Counted from the stretch's first letter, positions 8,460-18,179 are shown. The stretch is DNA of 64,000 nt from Halobacteriales archaeon YIM A00010 (GCA_025041175.1 JAKCFJ010000002.1:868001-932000); one strand, 5' to 3'. Notes: generated by a model from the letters alone, not told the origin. Translations and numbers: made by a program.

Positions 8460-9959
8460 CTATCGGACCGAAATTCCGGCGACCGTCGACGGCGGGAGTT
8501 CCGCGGTGAGGGACCCATCGGAGCCGACCGAGACGGCCAGAGCGGTGGCCGCGAACTCGTCGGCGTTGTCCGGGGTGACCGCGAGATCCGGTTCTTGATC
8601 CGCGAACAGGATCTCCGCGCTGACGCTCTCCTCGGTCGGAGCGTTGCCCTCGAGCGAGACCTCGACAGCGTGTTCCTCGAGGCAATCGAGGTTCGTGACA
8701 GTGACGTAGGTCTCCTCGTCGGCGATCGAGGCAGAGGCGCGGACCAGTTCGAGGTCGTCATCGTCGGTGGCACGCGTGGGCGCGGAGACGGAGGTCCGGA
8801 CGGCTTCATTGCCCTTGTGTGGGGCATAGAGATCGAAGACCCGGTAGGTCGGGCGCGCCCACGCGCCGGTTTCGTCGGTCTCGACGAGACACTGGAGAAC
8901 GTTGACAGTCTGGGCGATGTTCGTCATCGTCACGACGTCGCTGTGATCGTTAAACACGTCGAGAACGGCCGCCGCCGAGAGCCCGTCGAGGACGGTCCCC
9001 GGCTGCTCGAGACCGGTGTCGGCCGTGGCTTCGGGGTGCCAGGAACCCCACTCGTCGACGATGACACCGACGTCGCGCGTCGTGGCGACCGAGTTGATCG
9101 CAGCGGCCATCCGCTCGATGTGGCGTTCCATCTCGAGGGCCTCGGCGAAAAATTCGTCGTACTGCTCCTCGTCGGCATCGGAGACGGTCATCGTGCGGCC
9201 GTAGTAGTGGTGTAGCGTGAGGTGGTCGAGCGGGAACGCTTGGCCCCACGGGGCGCCCGCAACTTCCTCGAGGAAACGGCGGTTCCACTCGTGGCCCTCG
9301 TAGCCACAGGCGATGAGTTCGAGGTCGTGATCGAGCAGTAGATTGTCCGTGGTTCCAACGTAGGTCGCAAAGCGACGGTACTCGCGTGCGTACTGTTCGG
9401 GGGTCATCCGGCCGCCACACCCCCAGTTCTCGTTTCCGAGTCCCCAGTAACTGACGCCGTAGGGCTCTTCGTGGCCGTTCTGTCGGCGCCGGTCTGCCAG
9501 TTCGGTGTCGCCGTCGTAGTTACAGTACTCGACCCAGTCTGTGGCCTCCTGTGGATCACCGGAGCCGACGTTCGCGGCGAGATACGGCTCTGTGCCGATG
9601 CGCTCACAGAGTTCGAGGAATTCGTCGGAGCCGAAGGCGTTCGACTCCTCGGGCGTCTGTTCGGGTCCCTGCGCCCAGAAGAGGTTGCGACGGCGCGGTC
9701 GTTCCTCTTGCGGTCCGACACCGTCCTCCCAGTGGTAATCGTCGGCGAAACAGCCGCCGGGCCACCGGAGAACGGGAAGGTCGAGATCCTCGAGCAGGGA
9801 AACTGTGTCCTCGCGGAAACCGCTCTCGTCCGCGCTGTCGCTGTGCCAGATCCCGCCGTAGATACAGCGACCGAGGTGTTCGGCGAAGTGGCCGTGGGCT
9901 TCGGGTGCGATTTGGTCGATACTCGCCGCAGTATGAACCGTTACGCGCGCGTCAGTCAT
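8460..9959 (-). CDS. Cytoplasmic GH51 alpha-L-arabinofuranosidase
   Basis: Removes terminal arabinose from arabino-oligosaccharides. The 499-residue protein has the GH51 start GHFAEHLGRCIYGGIW, the barrel motif LPVLRWPGGCFADDYHWEDG, the acid/base glutamate in GLGNENWGCG (about E177) and the nucleophile in VDEWGSWHP (about E303), then a C-terminal beta domain. It has no signal peptide, so it acts inside on imported oligomers. ATG 9959 gives the normal family start; the open frame extends to 10037 without support. A TATA-like element 24-34 bases upstream agrees. It is divergent from the sugar ABC transporter operon, and a secreted paralogue lies at 15837. Confidence 0.95.
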   Translation of the reverse strand: MTDARVTVHTAASIDQIAPEAHGHFAEHLGRCIYGGIWHSDSADESGFREDTVSLLEDLDLPVLRWPGGCFADDYHWEDGVGPQEERPRRRNLFWAQGPEQTPEESNAFGSDEFLELCERIGTEPYLAANVGSGDPQEATDWVEYCNYDGDTELADRRRQNGHEEPYGVSYWGLGNENWGCGGRMTPEQYAREYRRFATYVGTTDNLLLDHDLELIACGYEGHEWNRRFLEEVAGAPWGQAFPLDHLTLHHYYGRTMTVSDADEEQYDEFFAEALEMERHIERMAAAINSVATTRDVGVIVDEWGSWHPEATADTGLEQPGTVLDGLSAAAVLDVFNDHSDVVTMTNIAQTVNVLQCLVETDETGAWARPTYRVFDLYAPHKGNEAVRTSVSAPTRATDDDDLELVRASASIADEETYVTVTNLDCLEEHAVEVSLEGNAPTEESVSAEILFADQEPDLAVTPDNADEFAATALAVSVGSDGSLTAELPPSTVAGISVR

Positions 9960-9982
9960 GCAGTATTTGGTATTTGCACATG

Positions 9983-9993
9983 CCATATTAATA
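9983..9993 (-). promoter_or_regulatory. TATA element of the GH51 gene
   Basis: Reading on the minus strand, TATTAATATGG lies 24-34 bases upstream of the ATG at 9959, the spacing expected for a leaderless or short-leader archaeal transcript. Confidence 0.55.
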
Positions 9994-10037
9994 CTTCGGA
10001 TCGTATCAGTACTGTATTTGGTCGTCGATAGCCACAC

Positions 10038-10533
10038 TACGAGTGATCGGTAATGCCGGACGTTGCTGGACCGATTCCGGATGACCGGTACCCGATTCGC
10101 TCCCGTTATCTATACCATTACGAATATACGCGTGTAATGACCGAGGTATCAGCCGCGAGCAGATCGGACAGTTTTATCCGGTGGTATCGGACGTGATTGT
10201 GTAAGAAGACCAACCAGAGCCGGTGATAGACGACCGTGCGTCCCAGACGCTCGGTGCATCACTCGGCTTGCCTGGGACGAACGTCGACGCAGCGTCATAC
10301 TGTCGGTCATAATTACGTGAATGTACGGTGGCGTTTGCGGGAGCGTGGAGCAATCGCCTGATTGAACTTGCCATCGAGTGTGCAACGATCCATGACCGAC
10401 AGTATCAATAACAGCGAGTCGGGCGCACTGTCGACGTTCTGCCCCGTGTGTTGCTCACAATAACACCACTGTTTAATGTAAAAAAGCAATAAATAGTAAC
10501 ATATATATGTGCATGTTTGATTGATGCTGTTGT
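10038..10533. other. Divergent intergenic region with a possible gene remnant
   Basis: Separates the GH51 gene from the sugar transporter operon and holds one family A element. On the minus strand 10174-10294 reads as a Ser/Thr/Asp-rich peptide ending GSGWSSYTITSDTTG and a stop, in the style of a haloarchaeal secreted protein. The frame is interrupted by the family A element, so it may be the tail of a lost gene. AT-rich DNA at 10470-10520 (ACATATATATG) probably holds the promoter of the transporter operon. Confidence 0.4.
10298..10404 (+). mobile_element. Family A MITE-like element, copy A1
   Basis: A 107-bp element bounded by TACTGTCGGTCAT and its inverted copy ATGACCGACAGTA, flanked on both sides by TCA (10295-10297 and 10405-10407), a likely 3-bp target duplication. 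The interior matches copy A2 at 60035 along most of its length, including GGAGCAATCGCCTGA. No coding capacity. The ends match those of family C. Confidence 0.8.
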
Positions 10534-11841
10534 ATGAGAGCGGGTGACAAAAGGGAGAGATCCCGAGCAAGCGTTCGGAACGGATCGAGTTCCACGAGTC
10601 GCCGGGGGCTGCTTCGGGCAGCGGGTGCTGTCGGGCTCGCCGGGCTCGCTGGTTGTACAGGATTCGTCGGCGGAACACCGGACGGTGTCGAGTACTGGAC
10701 GTTGTTCGCCGGGGGTGACGGCGAAGTGATGGAGGCGATGGTCGACGAGATCAACGAGAGCGACGAGCACGAGTGGCAGATCAATCGCCAACGGGTTCCG
10801 TGGGACGAACACTACGGTCGTCTCTACACGTCGATGGTCGGCGGGAATCCGCCGGACATCGCCGTGATGCACTCCCGAATGATGCACGACTACAAGGACA
10901 ATCTCGTCGCGGTCACGGACGACATCGGCACGGAGCCGTACCTCCAGGAAGTCGCACAGGGGGGGATGGTCGACGGCGAGCAGCTCGCTGTTCCGATCGA
11001 TACGCATCCGTTCGGTCTCTACTACAACAAAGAGGTCTTCGAAGAAGCCGGACTGGATCCCGAAAAGCCGCCGAACACGCCGGACCGGTTCTACGAGGCC
11101 GCCAACGCGATCGTCGAGAACACGGCGTACTACGCGTTCGACTACCCCGAGAACGAGTTCCACGCGGAAACGATGCGGATGCTGCTTCACGGCCGGGGCG
11201 GTCGAATCCTGACCGACGACTACGAGCCCGCGTTCGATACGGACGAGGGACGGGCGGTCGTCCAGGAGATGCACGACTGGGTCCACGAACACGAGTGGGC
11301 ACCGGTCGATCCGACGACGGGGTGGGACGCGTGGAATCGCGGCGAAGTCGGCATGAAGATCGAGGGAACGTGGCACGTGACCGTCGTTCGTGAGGCGGGC
11401 TTCGAGTTCGGACTGACGAAACCGTTCGTTATGCCGGACGCGGACGATCCCGTTACGCTCGGTGATAGCCACATGCTGATCATCCCCCAGAGCGACGACC
11501 GCGATCGTGAACGCCTCGAGAACGCGATCGAAACCATTCGCCTGCTCTCACAGGAGTTCAACGACAGGTGGGGGAGCGAGGCCGGCCACCTTCCCGCCAG
11601 CGAGGCAGCGCTCGAGAGCGATTCTCTCCGAGAGTCGGACACGTGGGAACAGACCCTCGGAACGTTCTACGAGATGGTGGACAACGACCAGTTCATCCGG
11701 CCGCCCGCGACGCCGAACGTCGAGCAGTACACCGAAGAGATCTACCAGCCCCTCGACGACATGCGCGCGGGGAACATGTCCCCCGAAGCGGTGATCGAGA
11801 CCGCCGCGGACGGCGTCGAACAAGCGTTCAACAGGAGATAA
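10534..11841 (+). CDS. Sugar ABC transporter substrate-binding lipoprotein (CUT1)
   Basis: Extracellular binding protein for a sugar or short oligosaccharide. The N-terminus has a Tat motif (SRRGLLRAAG) and a lipobox (GLAGC, about residues 33-37), so it is exported folded and lipid-anchored. The rest is a family 1 solute-binding fold with PPDIAVMHSRMM near residue 105 and GEVGMKIEGTWH near 270. Length 435 is normal. It begins a tight operon of two permeases, a DUF624 protein and an ATPase, next to arabinofuranosidases, so arabinose, xylose or arabinoxylan oligomers are the likely ligands. It resembles the Haloferax XacG type in role; orthology is not tested. Confidence 0.9.
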   Translation: MRAGDKRERSRASVRNGSSSTSRRGLLRAAGAVGLAGLAGCTGFVGGTPDGVEYWTLFAGGDGEVMEAMVDEINESDEHEWQINRQRVPWDEHYGRLYTSMVGGNPPDIAVMHSRMMHDYKDNLVAVTDDIGTEPYLQEVAQGGMVDGEQLAVPIDTHPFGLYYNKEVFEEAGLDPEKPPNTPDRFYEAANAIVENTAYYAFDYPENEFHAETMRMLLHGRGGRILTDDYEPAFDTDEGRAVVQEMHDWVHEHEWAPVDPTTGWDAWNRGEVGMKIEGTWHVTVVREAGFEFGLTKPFVMPDADDPVTLGDSHMLIIPQSDDRDRERLENAIETIRLLSQEFNDRWGSEAGHLPASEAALESDSLRESDTWEQTLGTFYEMVDNDQFIRPPATPNVEQYTEEIYQPLDDMRAGNMSPEAVIETAADGVEQAFNRR

Positions 11842-11842
11842 C

Positions 11843-12754
11843 ATGTCACAATCAACCCAGCAGACCGACGCGGACGAACCGGGTCCCATCGACCTCTCGG
11901 AGTCGGCGACGCGCGAGTGGATCGCAGGAGCCACGTTTTCGTTGCCGTACATCCTGATCGCCGGGACGTTCCTCTTCGGGCCGTTGTTGCTCGCGTTGTA
12001 TATGAGCCTCCACGACTGGAACGCGCTCAATCCGGCCCAATCGCAGTTCATCGGTATCGAGAACTACCAGATCCTCCTGTCGGATCCGGACTTCTGGAAC
12101 GCGCTGTGGAACACCATCTACTTCGTCGTTCTGACCGTCCCGCCGATCATCATCGGCTCGTTGCTGCTCGCGCTCGGCGTCAACCGCGACGTGAAAGGCA
12201 AGTGGCTGTTGCGAACGATCTTCTTCAGCCCGTACGTGTTGACCGTCGCGGTCGTCGGACTCCTCTGGACGGAGATCTTCAGTGCTTCGGGGTTGGTTCC
12301 CTACTACGTCGGCGGGGGCAACTGGTTGACCTCCTACGATCTCTCGATGCCGGCGATCGCTGTTGCGACGATCTGGTGGCAGTTGGCGTTCAACTTCATC
12401 ATCCTGCTGGCCGCGCGCCAGAACGTTCCGGACCGACTCTACGAGGCGGCGAAGCTGGACGGAGCGAGCACGTGGCGGATGATGCGCGACGTTACGATCC
12501 CACAGATGCGGAACCCGCTCGTCTTCGTCGTCATCGTCACCTTCGTCAACTCATTTCAGGTGTTCGGCCAGCCGTTCATCATGACCGACGGCGGACCGTC
12601 GTTCTCGACGACGACGATCGTCCTCTACCTCTACGACACGGCCTTTACCGGCCGGCAGTTCGGGTACGCCGCCGCGGTCGGCTACGTCCTGTTTATGATT
12701 CTGATCGCCATCTCTGCGACCAACTACTACTTCCTCGCGGGTGATGATCAATGA
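11843..12754 (+). CDS. Sugar ABC transporter permease, MalF type
   Basis: A 303-residue inner-membrane permease with six or seven helices. The cytoplasmic EAA loop, DRLYEAAKLDGASTWRMMRDV (about residues 193-213), contacts the ATPase. It starts one base after the binding-protein stop and overlaps the second permease by four bases, so it is co-translated with its partner. It forms half of the transport channel of a CUT1 importer. Confidence 0.93.
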   Translation: MSQSTQQTDADEPGPIDLSESATREWIAGATFSLPYILIAGTFLFGPLLLALYMSLHDWNALNPAQSQFIGIENYQILLSDPDFWNALWNTIYFVVLTVPPIIIGSLLLALGVNRDVKGKWLLRTIFFSPYVLTVAVVGLLWTEIFSASGLVPYYVGGGNWLTSYDLSMPAIAVATIWWQLAFNFIILLAARQNVPDRLYEAAKLDGASTWRMMRDVTIPQMRNPLVFVVIVTFVNSFQVFGQPFIMTDGGPSFSTTTIVLYLYDTAFTGRQFGYAAAVGYVLFMILIAISATNYYFLAGDDQ

Positions 12755-13608
12755 GCATCGAATCGCGCACCCTCGAGAACGTGTCGAGCAATCGACTCCG
12801 AACCATCGCCCTGTACGCCGGACTCTACGGGACGGCGGCGCTTTTCCTCGTCCCGTACTGGTACATGTTCGCGACCTCGTTCATGACGCGAGATCTGGTC
12901 TACTCCGAGGTCCCGCATCTGATCCCGTGGGACCTGACTCTTTACTGGTATGAGTATCTCCTGACGAGCTCGTTGATCGTCCAGTGGACCGTCAATACGG
13001 TCCTTCTCGCCGGGATCACGACCGTCGTCGTGATCCTGATCGACGCGATGATCGCGTACTCGCTGACCCGGCTGGACTGGCCCGGCAGACGCGCCATCTT
13101 CGCGGTCATCGTGGCGAGTTTCATGGTGCCCGGGATCATCAACCTCGTCCCGGTCTACATCATCGTGAGCGAACTCGGACTCGTCAACTCCATTTGGGGC
13201 GTCGTTCTCCCCAGCGCTGCCAATCCGCTCGGCGTGTTCATGCTCGTCCAGTTCTTCAAGGACATTCCCGAGGAACTGGAGGAAGCCGCCCGCCTCGACG
13301 GGTTCTCGCGCCTACGGATTTTCACTCACATTGTACTGCCGCTGATGCGGTCGGCGCTCGCTGCGCTCGGGCTGTTCATCTTCATCTGGACGTGGAACGC
13401 CTTCGTTTGGCCGCTGTTGATCCTCCAGAGCGAGACGATGTACACGCTACCGATCGGGCTAGTGACGCTACAGGACAACATGGGCGTCACCGAACCGGGT
13501 GTGATCATGACCTCCGCGGTCATCGCCTCGGTTCCGCTGCTGCTCGTGTTCCTCCTCATGCAGAAACACCTCGTTCGAGCCGTCGAAATGCAGGGGACGA
13601 CGAAATGA
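12751..13608 (+). CDS. Sugar ABC transporter permease, MalG type
   Basis: A 285-residue permease with six hydrophobic helices and the EAA motif EELEEAARLDGFSRLRIF (about residues 174-191). Ends of MalG-type permeases (LVRAVEMQGTTK) are recognisable. It overlaps the MalF-type partner and the following DUF624 gene by four bases each, so the whole set is translationally coupled. It pairs with the upstream permease to form the channel. Confidence 0.93.
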   Translation: MSIESRTLENVSSNRLRTIALYAGLYGTAALFLVPYWYMFATSFMTRDLVYSEVPHLIPWDLTLYWYEYLLTSSLIVQWTVNTVLLAGITTVVVILIDAMIAYSLTRLDWPGRRAIFAVIVASFMVPGIINLVPVYIIVSELGLVNSIWGVVLPSAANPLGVFMLVQFFKDIPEELEEAARLDGFSRLRIFTHIVLPLMRSALAALGLFIFIWTWNAFVWPLLILQSETMYTLPIGLVTLQDNMGVTEPGVIMTSAVIASVPLLLVFLLMQKHLVRAVEMQGTTK

Positions 13609-14246
13609 CCGGGACGAATCTCGACCCGATGTACGCGTCGCTCGAGCGAACCGGCCGGTTCGTCTGGAGCCACCTCGTGTCGATCGTCTGGATCAGCGTC
13701 GGCTGGTTCCTCGCGTCGCTCCCGATCGTGACGCTCGGTCCCGCGACCGTCGGGGCCTACCGCGCCGTGTTGTCGCTCCGGGACGAGGGCCGGGGAATCG
13801 ATCGGGTGGCGGTCCTCACGACCGTGCGCCAACAGTCCGTTCATGCGGCGTTGCTCGGGATCGTCCCGCTGGTCCTGTTCGCGATCGCGGCGAACTACGC
13901 GCTCGCGTACCTCGTGACCGGAATGGTCGTCGCCGGCCTGCTCGGACTCTGTTGTGCGTACGCCGGCCTGTACGCCTCGCTCGTGTCGATGCCGACGCTA
14001 CTCGGCCTTGCGGCGGGAAAGCCTGCACCCGCCGCGCTCAAAGACGGGATTCTCTGGACGGCGCGCCACGCTGTCGGCGCGGTGGCGCTCGGTGTCGTGA
14101 CGGGGGCGTTGCTCGTCCTCACGTCGCTGTTGACCGTCGCGGTGGCGCTGCTGTTCGCTGGCGTCGCGTTCGCGCTCCACATCGAGTTCATCTCGAGCGT
14201 CTCCGAAGGCGAAACGGGGATCCCAACAGTGGTGACCGAGCGATGA
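13605..14246 (+). CDS. DUF624 (YesL-like) membrane protein
   Basis: A 213-residue protein with about five hydrophobic helices. The N-terminal section FVWSHLVSIVWISVGWFLAS followed by PIVTLGPATVGAYRAV is the hallmark of DUF624, known from Bacillus YesL, which sits in operons for plant-polysaccharide uptake. The start ATG overlaps the MalG-type stop by four bases (ATGA), which rules out the longer open frame beginning at 12984. The function of the family is not known; its fixed place in this transporter operon suggests an accessory role in uptake or assembly. Confidence 0.85.
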   Translation: MTGTNLDPMYASLERTGRFVWSHLVSIVWISVGWFLASLPIVTLGPATVGAYRAVLSLRDEGRGIDRVAVLTTVRQQSVHAALLGIVPLVLFAIAANYALAYLVTGMVVAGLLGLCCAYAGLYASLVSMPTLLGLAAGKPAPAALKDGILWTARHAVGAVALGVVTGALLVLTSLLTVAVALLFAGVAFALHIEFISSVSEGETGIPTVVTER

Positions 14247-14342
14247 CGCGCGCCGATCGTTCACGGACAGCCTCCCCGGAAACGGGCGAATCGAGAGCAT
14301 CAGTCAGGAACGACAGTACCACGAACCAACGGAGCTTCAACA

Positions 14343-15479
14343 ATGAGTGAAACGAACAATGCGGCATCGGTGACGTTCGACGACGTGCGGAAAGTGTACC
14401 TCGACGACTTCGTCGCAGTCGACGGATTCGGCGCCCACATCGACGACGGGGAGTTCATCACCGTCGTCGGTCCCTCGGGGTCCGGCAAATCGACGCTGTT
14501 GCGAATGATCGCCGGTCTCGAGGAGATCACCGAGGGGGACATCGAGATCGGTGATGAGAGCATCAAGGGTGTCGAACCCCAGGACTGCGGGATTGCGATG
14601 GTGTTCCAGAACTACGCGCTGTACCCCCACATGACCGTCCGAAAGAACATGTCCTACGGGCTGAAGCTGACGACGGATCTCTCTGCTGAGGAGATCCAAC
14701 GACGGGTCCGTGAAACGGCGGAGATGATGGGCATCGAGGACCAGTTGGACGACAAGCCGGCGAACCTCTCGGGCGGACAGCAACAGCGCGTTGCGACCGG
14801 TCGCGCGATCGTCCGCGACCCGAAGATCTTCCTGATGGACGAGCCGCTCTCGAACCTCGACGCCAAGCTCAAGGTTCACATGCGGACGGAACTCCAGCGG
14901 TTACAGGAAGAGCTCGGAACGACAACGATCTACGTCACCCACGACCAGCACGAGGCCCTGACGATGAGCGACCGGATCATCGTTCTCGAGGAGGGAGAAC
15001 TCCAGCAGTTCGCTCCGCCGAGCGAAGTGTACAACGAACCCGCAAACCGGTTCGTCGCGGACTTCATCGGCAGTCCGGCGATGAACTTCTTCGACGTGGA
15101 ACTGAACGGAACGACGCTCGTCGGCAACGGATTCGAGTACGATGTCCCGTCCTCGATCGTCGACGCGATCCCCGCAGACGCCGGTCTCGAACTGGGGATC
15201 CGCCCCGAAGACATCACGTACGACGCGACTGGCGACAACACGATCTCCGCCGTCGTCGAGGTCGTCGAGGTCGCGGGGAGCGACAACTTCATCCACCTAG
15301 ATATCGAGGGCTTGGAGTGTCGCGTTCGGGTGGCTGGCGGCGTGAAGCCGTCTGTCGGCGAGCAGGTAAACATCGCGTTCGACCCTGACGACGTTCACCT
15401 CTTCGACGCGTCCGGCGAGAATCTACTCGCCGAGCGGAGCGACCGGGCTACCCCCGTCGAGACGGAGGAGGCCGCCTGA
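14343..15479 (+). CDS. Sugar ABC transporter ATP-binding protein (MalK/UgpC type)
   Basis: The ATPase that powers the CUT1 importer. It has Walker A GPSGSGKS (about residues 40-47), the signature LSGGQQQR (about 141-148), Walker [16 protein letters not shown] and a C-terminal OB-like regulatory region with IRPEDI (TOBE). Length 378 is typical. It lies 96 bases after the DUF624 gene in the same direction and completes the transporter. MalK-type ATPases can serve several importers. Confidence 0.94.
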   Translation: MSETNNAASVTFDDVRKVYLDDFVAVDGFGAHIDDGEFITVVGPSGSGKSTLLRMIAGLEEITEGDIEIGDESIKGVEPQDCGIAMVFQNYALYPHMTVRKNMSYGLKLTTDLSAEEIQRRVRETAEMMGIEDQLDDKPANLSGGQQQRVATGRAIVRDPKIFLMDEPLSNLDAKLKVHMRTELQRLQEELGTTTIYVTHDQHEALTMSDRIIVLEEGELQQFAPPSEVYNEPANRFVADFIGSPAMNFFDVELNGTTLVGNGFEYDVPSSIVDAIPADAGLELGIRPEDITYDATGDNTISAVVEVVEVAGSDNFIHLDIEGLECRVRVAGGVKPSVGEQVNIAFDPDDVHLFDASGENLLAERSDRATPVETEEAA

Positions 15480-15676
15480 GCGACGATCGGCGTGGGATAC
15501 CCGTCGTCGACCGACTCGACGACACCAGTGCCGTCGTCGTCACGGAGACGACAGATACGGTGCTGGAGTACGCTCGCAACGGGGGAAACGTGCTGTTGCT
15601 GGCAGACCGAGACGGCTCCGTCGCTGACGAGACAGTGTTCGAATACCGCGATCTACCCGAAGACACTGTCCGGTGA
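15476..15676 (+). pseudogene. Glycosidase-like remnant
   Basis: Directly after the ATPase gene a 66-codon frame reads [20 protein letters not shown], then VLEYARNGGNVLLLADRDGS, and stops. It has no start codon and overlaps the end of the ATPase gene. The VLEYARNGGNVLLLAD stretch resembles segments of haloarchaeal GH2-like glycosidases, where a strand-helix-strand unit follows the barrel. I take it as a leftover of a larger glycosidase gene lost from this position. The family assignment is from memory and is weak. Confidence 0.45.
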
Positions 15677-15792
15677 CGACGGTGCTCCTCGAGGAGTTGC
15701 TGGCAACGTCACTCGAGTCGTCCGCGCCACGGTGAGCAAACTGCCGCCCGAACGCGCTACGGTCGGGTGTCGGTTGCTGTACGTTCTACCCA

Positions 15793-15800
15793 TTATATTA
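15793..15800 (+). promoter_or_regulatory. TATA element of the secreted GH51 gene
   Basis: TTATATTA lies 37-44 bases before the ATG at 15837, within an AT-rich patch. A second candidate, TTATAATG, lies at about 15808-15815. Either would separate this gene from the transporter operon as its own transcript. Confidence 0.5.
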
Positions 15801-15836
15801 CTAAGTATTATAATGATCCGTATAGATAGTTATCTC

Positions 15837-18179
15837 ATGGGTGAGAAAAGCGTTCGTTCGACCCCGAGTAGCGCCGTGTTTCGTCGGCAGTATCTCGTTC
15901 TGCTGGGAGCGGTTGGGACAGGTCTGCTCGCCGGTGGGGAACAGGTTTCTGCCGCCGAGGGCGGAACTGAAACGACGGTCTCGCTCGACGTTGGTGCGCG
16001 AAACGAGCGAGACGTCCCCGAAACGTTGTTCGGCCGGTTCGCCGAACACTACGGGGCACACGAGATCTACCCCGGAATCTACGCGGAGCACGTCACGAAC
16101 ACGTCGTTCGTCGCCTGGGGACAGGTCCAGCCGGATCACGTTTCTCACGTCTACGGCTTCGATGAGGTCGGAGAGTACGACGGCGTGCCGTTCCCGTGGG
16201 AGCCGCTGGGGGAGCGCGCCGAGTTCGAACGCCCAGAGGAGGGTGGCGTTCGCGGACTCGGTGCCTGGGACTCAGACGGCGGCTGGCCGGACGTCGGGCA
16301 GGACCCGCGCAACGAACACCAGCGCGTCGTCCTCGAGGACGCCGACGGCGGGGTCAGCCAGCGGATTCCGCTCCCCGACTGGCGAACCCTCGGCTACGAG
16401 TTCGCGCTCTCGGCGCGAGCCGACGGCATCGACGGCATCGAGATCCGGCTGACAGCCCCGGACAGCAGCGTCCTCGCGAGCGAGCGGATCGAGGAGCTCA
16501 CCGACGAGTGGGAGCGATACGAGGGGATCGAGCTGACGCTCACGGAGCCGAGCGGGAGCCGACTCGAGGCCGGCGCGCTGGACGATATCGCGTCGCCCTA
16601 TGGCGAGTACGTCCTCGAGATCGTCGCCGAGGGAACCGGACACGTCGACCTCGACTGGGTCTCACTGTTCCCCGACGACGCGGTCAACGGAACGTTCAAC
16701 CCGACGACGATCGACCTGATGGACGATCGCAACGTCGAGCTGTTGAAGTGGCCCGGTGGCAACGTCACGAGCACGTACAAGTGGGAAGACGGGATCGGTC
16801 CCATTGAAGAGCGTCCGATCAGGCCCAACGTCGTCTGGAACGGTCTGGATCCGAATCTGATGGGGACTGCGGAGTACGTGGAGTTCTGCGAGCACACCGG
16901 TGTCGAGGCGACGATCACCGTCGGCGTGACCGTCGAAGACACTGACAGGGAGTTCCAGCCGCCCGAGCCGATCACCCCCGAGGACGCTGCCAACTGGGTC
17001 GAGTACTGTAACGGGGACCGGACAACGGAGTACGGCAAACTCCGGGCCGAACACGGCTACGAGGAGCCGTTCGGCATCGAGGTCTGGGAGATCGGCAACG
17101 AGGTCTGGGGCGGCTGGCAGGCCGGAGGCACGGACGACCCTGCGAAGTTCGCCGAACGCGCCGCCGAGTTCATCGACGCGATGACGGCCGTCGACGACTC
17201 GATCACGGTGATCCCGGACGGGATGGATCCGAAGTACGACGACGAAGGGCTTCCCGACCCCGACGACTGGAACGAGACGCTGTTCGACGTGATCGGCGAG
17301 ATGGACGGGATCGGTATGCACCGGTACAACTGGGGCATTCGCGAGGAAGATCCCGGTAGCATCGAGGAGTGGAAGGAGACGAACGACGCCGACGCGCTCG
17401 ACTACAACGAGGTGTTGATCATGTTCCCGACGCAGTTCGGCGACCTCGTCGCAGAGACCGCTGAGATGGCGACAGCGTACGGTCTTGAGGGCCTCGAGTT
17501 CTTCATCGGCGAGTGGGGGCTGTATCCGACGGTCGCCCAGGGCGATCCGTGGCCCGGAATGCCGACGATGGCGGGGGCGTCCTACGTCGCCGGAATGTTC
17601 AACGCGTTCATCCGGGAGAGCGACCACGTCCGACGAGCGAGTCACACGCACCTCCCTGTCCGCATGTTCCCGCCGGAGCACGTCGAGCATCCGGCGAATC
17701 CGAACCCGCTGTTCCCGGTCGGCTACGCGCTGGGCCTGTACGCAGCCGTCTTCGACGGCGAGCAGACGTGGGAGGTGATCGAGTCGTCTGTCGACGGTGA
17801 GACGCGCGACATTCCCGAAACCGGCGCCCGCATCCGGGCGATGGAGGACGTTCCGTACGTCGATGTGGTGACGATGGCGACGCCGGACGCCGACGAACTG
17901 TGTGCGTTCCTCACCAATCGAAACCTCCGAGACGCTGCCGAGATCACGCTCGAGATTCCAGAGGCGCTCGACGGCGCCGACGCGTCAGTGATTATCCAGC
18001 AACCCACGGACGATCCCCACGATGCACAACAACAGCTGGGGGCGTTTCCCGACTCGTGGTTCGACTGGTCGGGTCTCGAGAGCTACGAAATCGACGAGTA
18101 CGAGGAGTCGATCGAGGACGGCTCGTTGCTCCTGTCGCTCGAACCGTCAGCGGTCGCCCGCGTTCGACTCGTGGACTGA
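15837..18179 (+). CDS. Tat-secreted GH51 arabinofuranosidase with inserted carbohydrate-binding domain
   Basis: A 780-residue exported hydrolase of arabinose side chains. A Tat signal (FRRQYLVLLGAVG) ends near VSAAEG at about residue 42. The GH51 start GRFAEHYGAHEIYPGIYAEH (about 66-85) is followed by roughly 200 extra residues with the look of a CBM4_9-type beta sandwich, and then the barrel resumes at LLKWPGGNVTSTYKWEDG. The acid/base is in EIGNEVWGG and the nucleophile in FIGEWGLYP. ATG 15837 is chosen because it gives the Tat signal; the open frame continues upstream to 15492 through unrelated sequence. It acts outside the cell on arabinoxylan or arabinan, feeding the adjacent transporter. 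Confidence 0.93.
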   Translation: MGEKSVRSTPSSAVFRRQYLVLLGAVGTGLLAGGEQVSAAEGGTETTVSLDVGARNERDVPETLFGRFAEHYGAHEIYPGIYAEHVTNTSFVAWGQVQPDHVSHVYGFDEVGEYDGVPFPWEPLGERAEFERPEEGGVRGLGAWDSDGGWPDVGQDPRNEHQRVVLEDADGGVSQRIPLPDWRTLGYEFALSARADGIDGIEIRLTAPDSSVLASERIEELTDEWERYEGIELTLTEPSGSRLEAGALDDIASPYGEYVLEIVAEGTGHVDLDWVSLFPDDAVNGTFNPTTIDLMDDRNVELLKWPGGNVTSTYKWEDGIGPIEERPIRPNVVWNGLDPNLMGTAEYVEFCEHTGVEATITVGVTVEDTDREFQPPEPITPEDAANWVEYCNGDRTTEYGKLRAEHGYEEPFGIEVWEIGNEVWGGWQAGGTDDPAKFAERAAEFIDAMTAVDDSITVIPDGMDPKYDDEGLPDPDDWNETLFDVIGEMDGIGMHRYNWGIREEDPGSIEEWKETNDADALDYNEVLIMFPTQFGDLVAETAEMATAYGLEGLEFFIGEWGLYPTVAQGDPWPGMPTMAGASYVAGMFNAFIRESDHVRRASHTHLPVRMFPPEHVEHPANPNPLFPVGYALGLYAAVFDGEQTWEVIESSVDGETRDIPETGARIRAMEDVPYVDVVTMATPDADELCAFLTNRNLRDAAEITLEIPEALDGADASVIIQQPTDDPHDAQQQLGAFPDSWFDWSGLESYEIDEYEESIEDGSLLLSLEPSAVARVRLVD

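Noticed and set aside
12984-13604. Open frame extending the DUF624 gene upstream
   Set aside because: It overlaps the MalG-type permease in another frame and has arginine-rich shadow composition. The ATGA overlap at 13605 gives the correct start.
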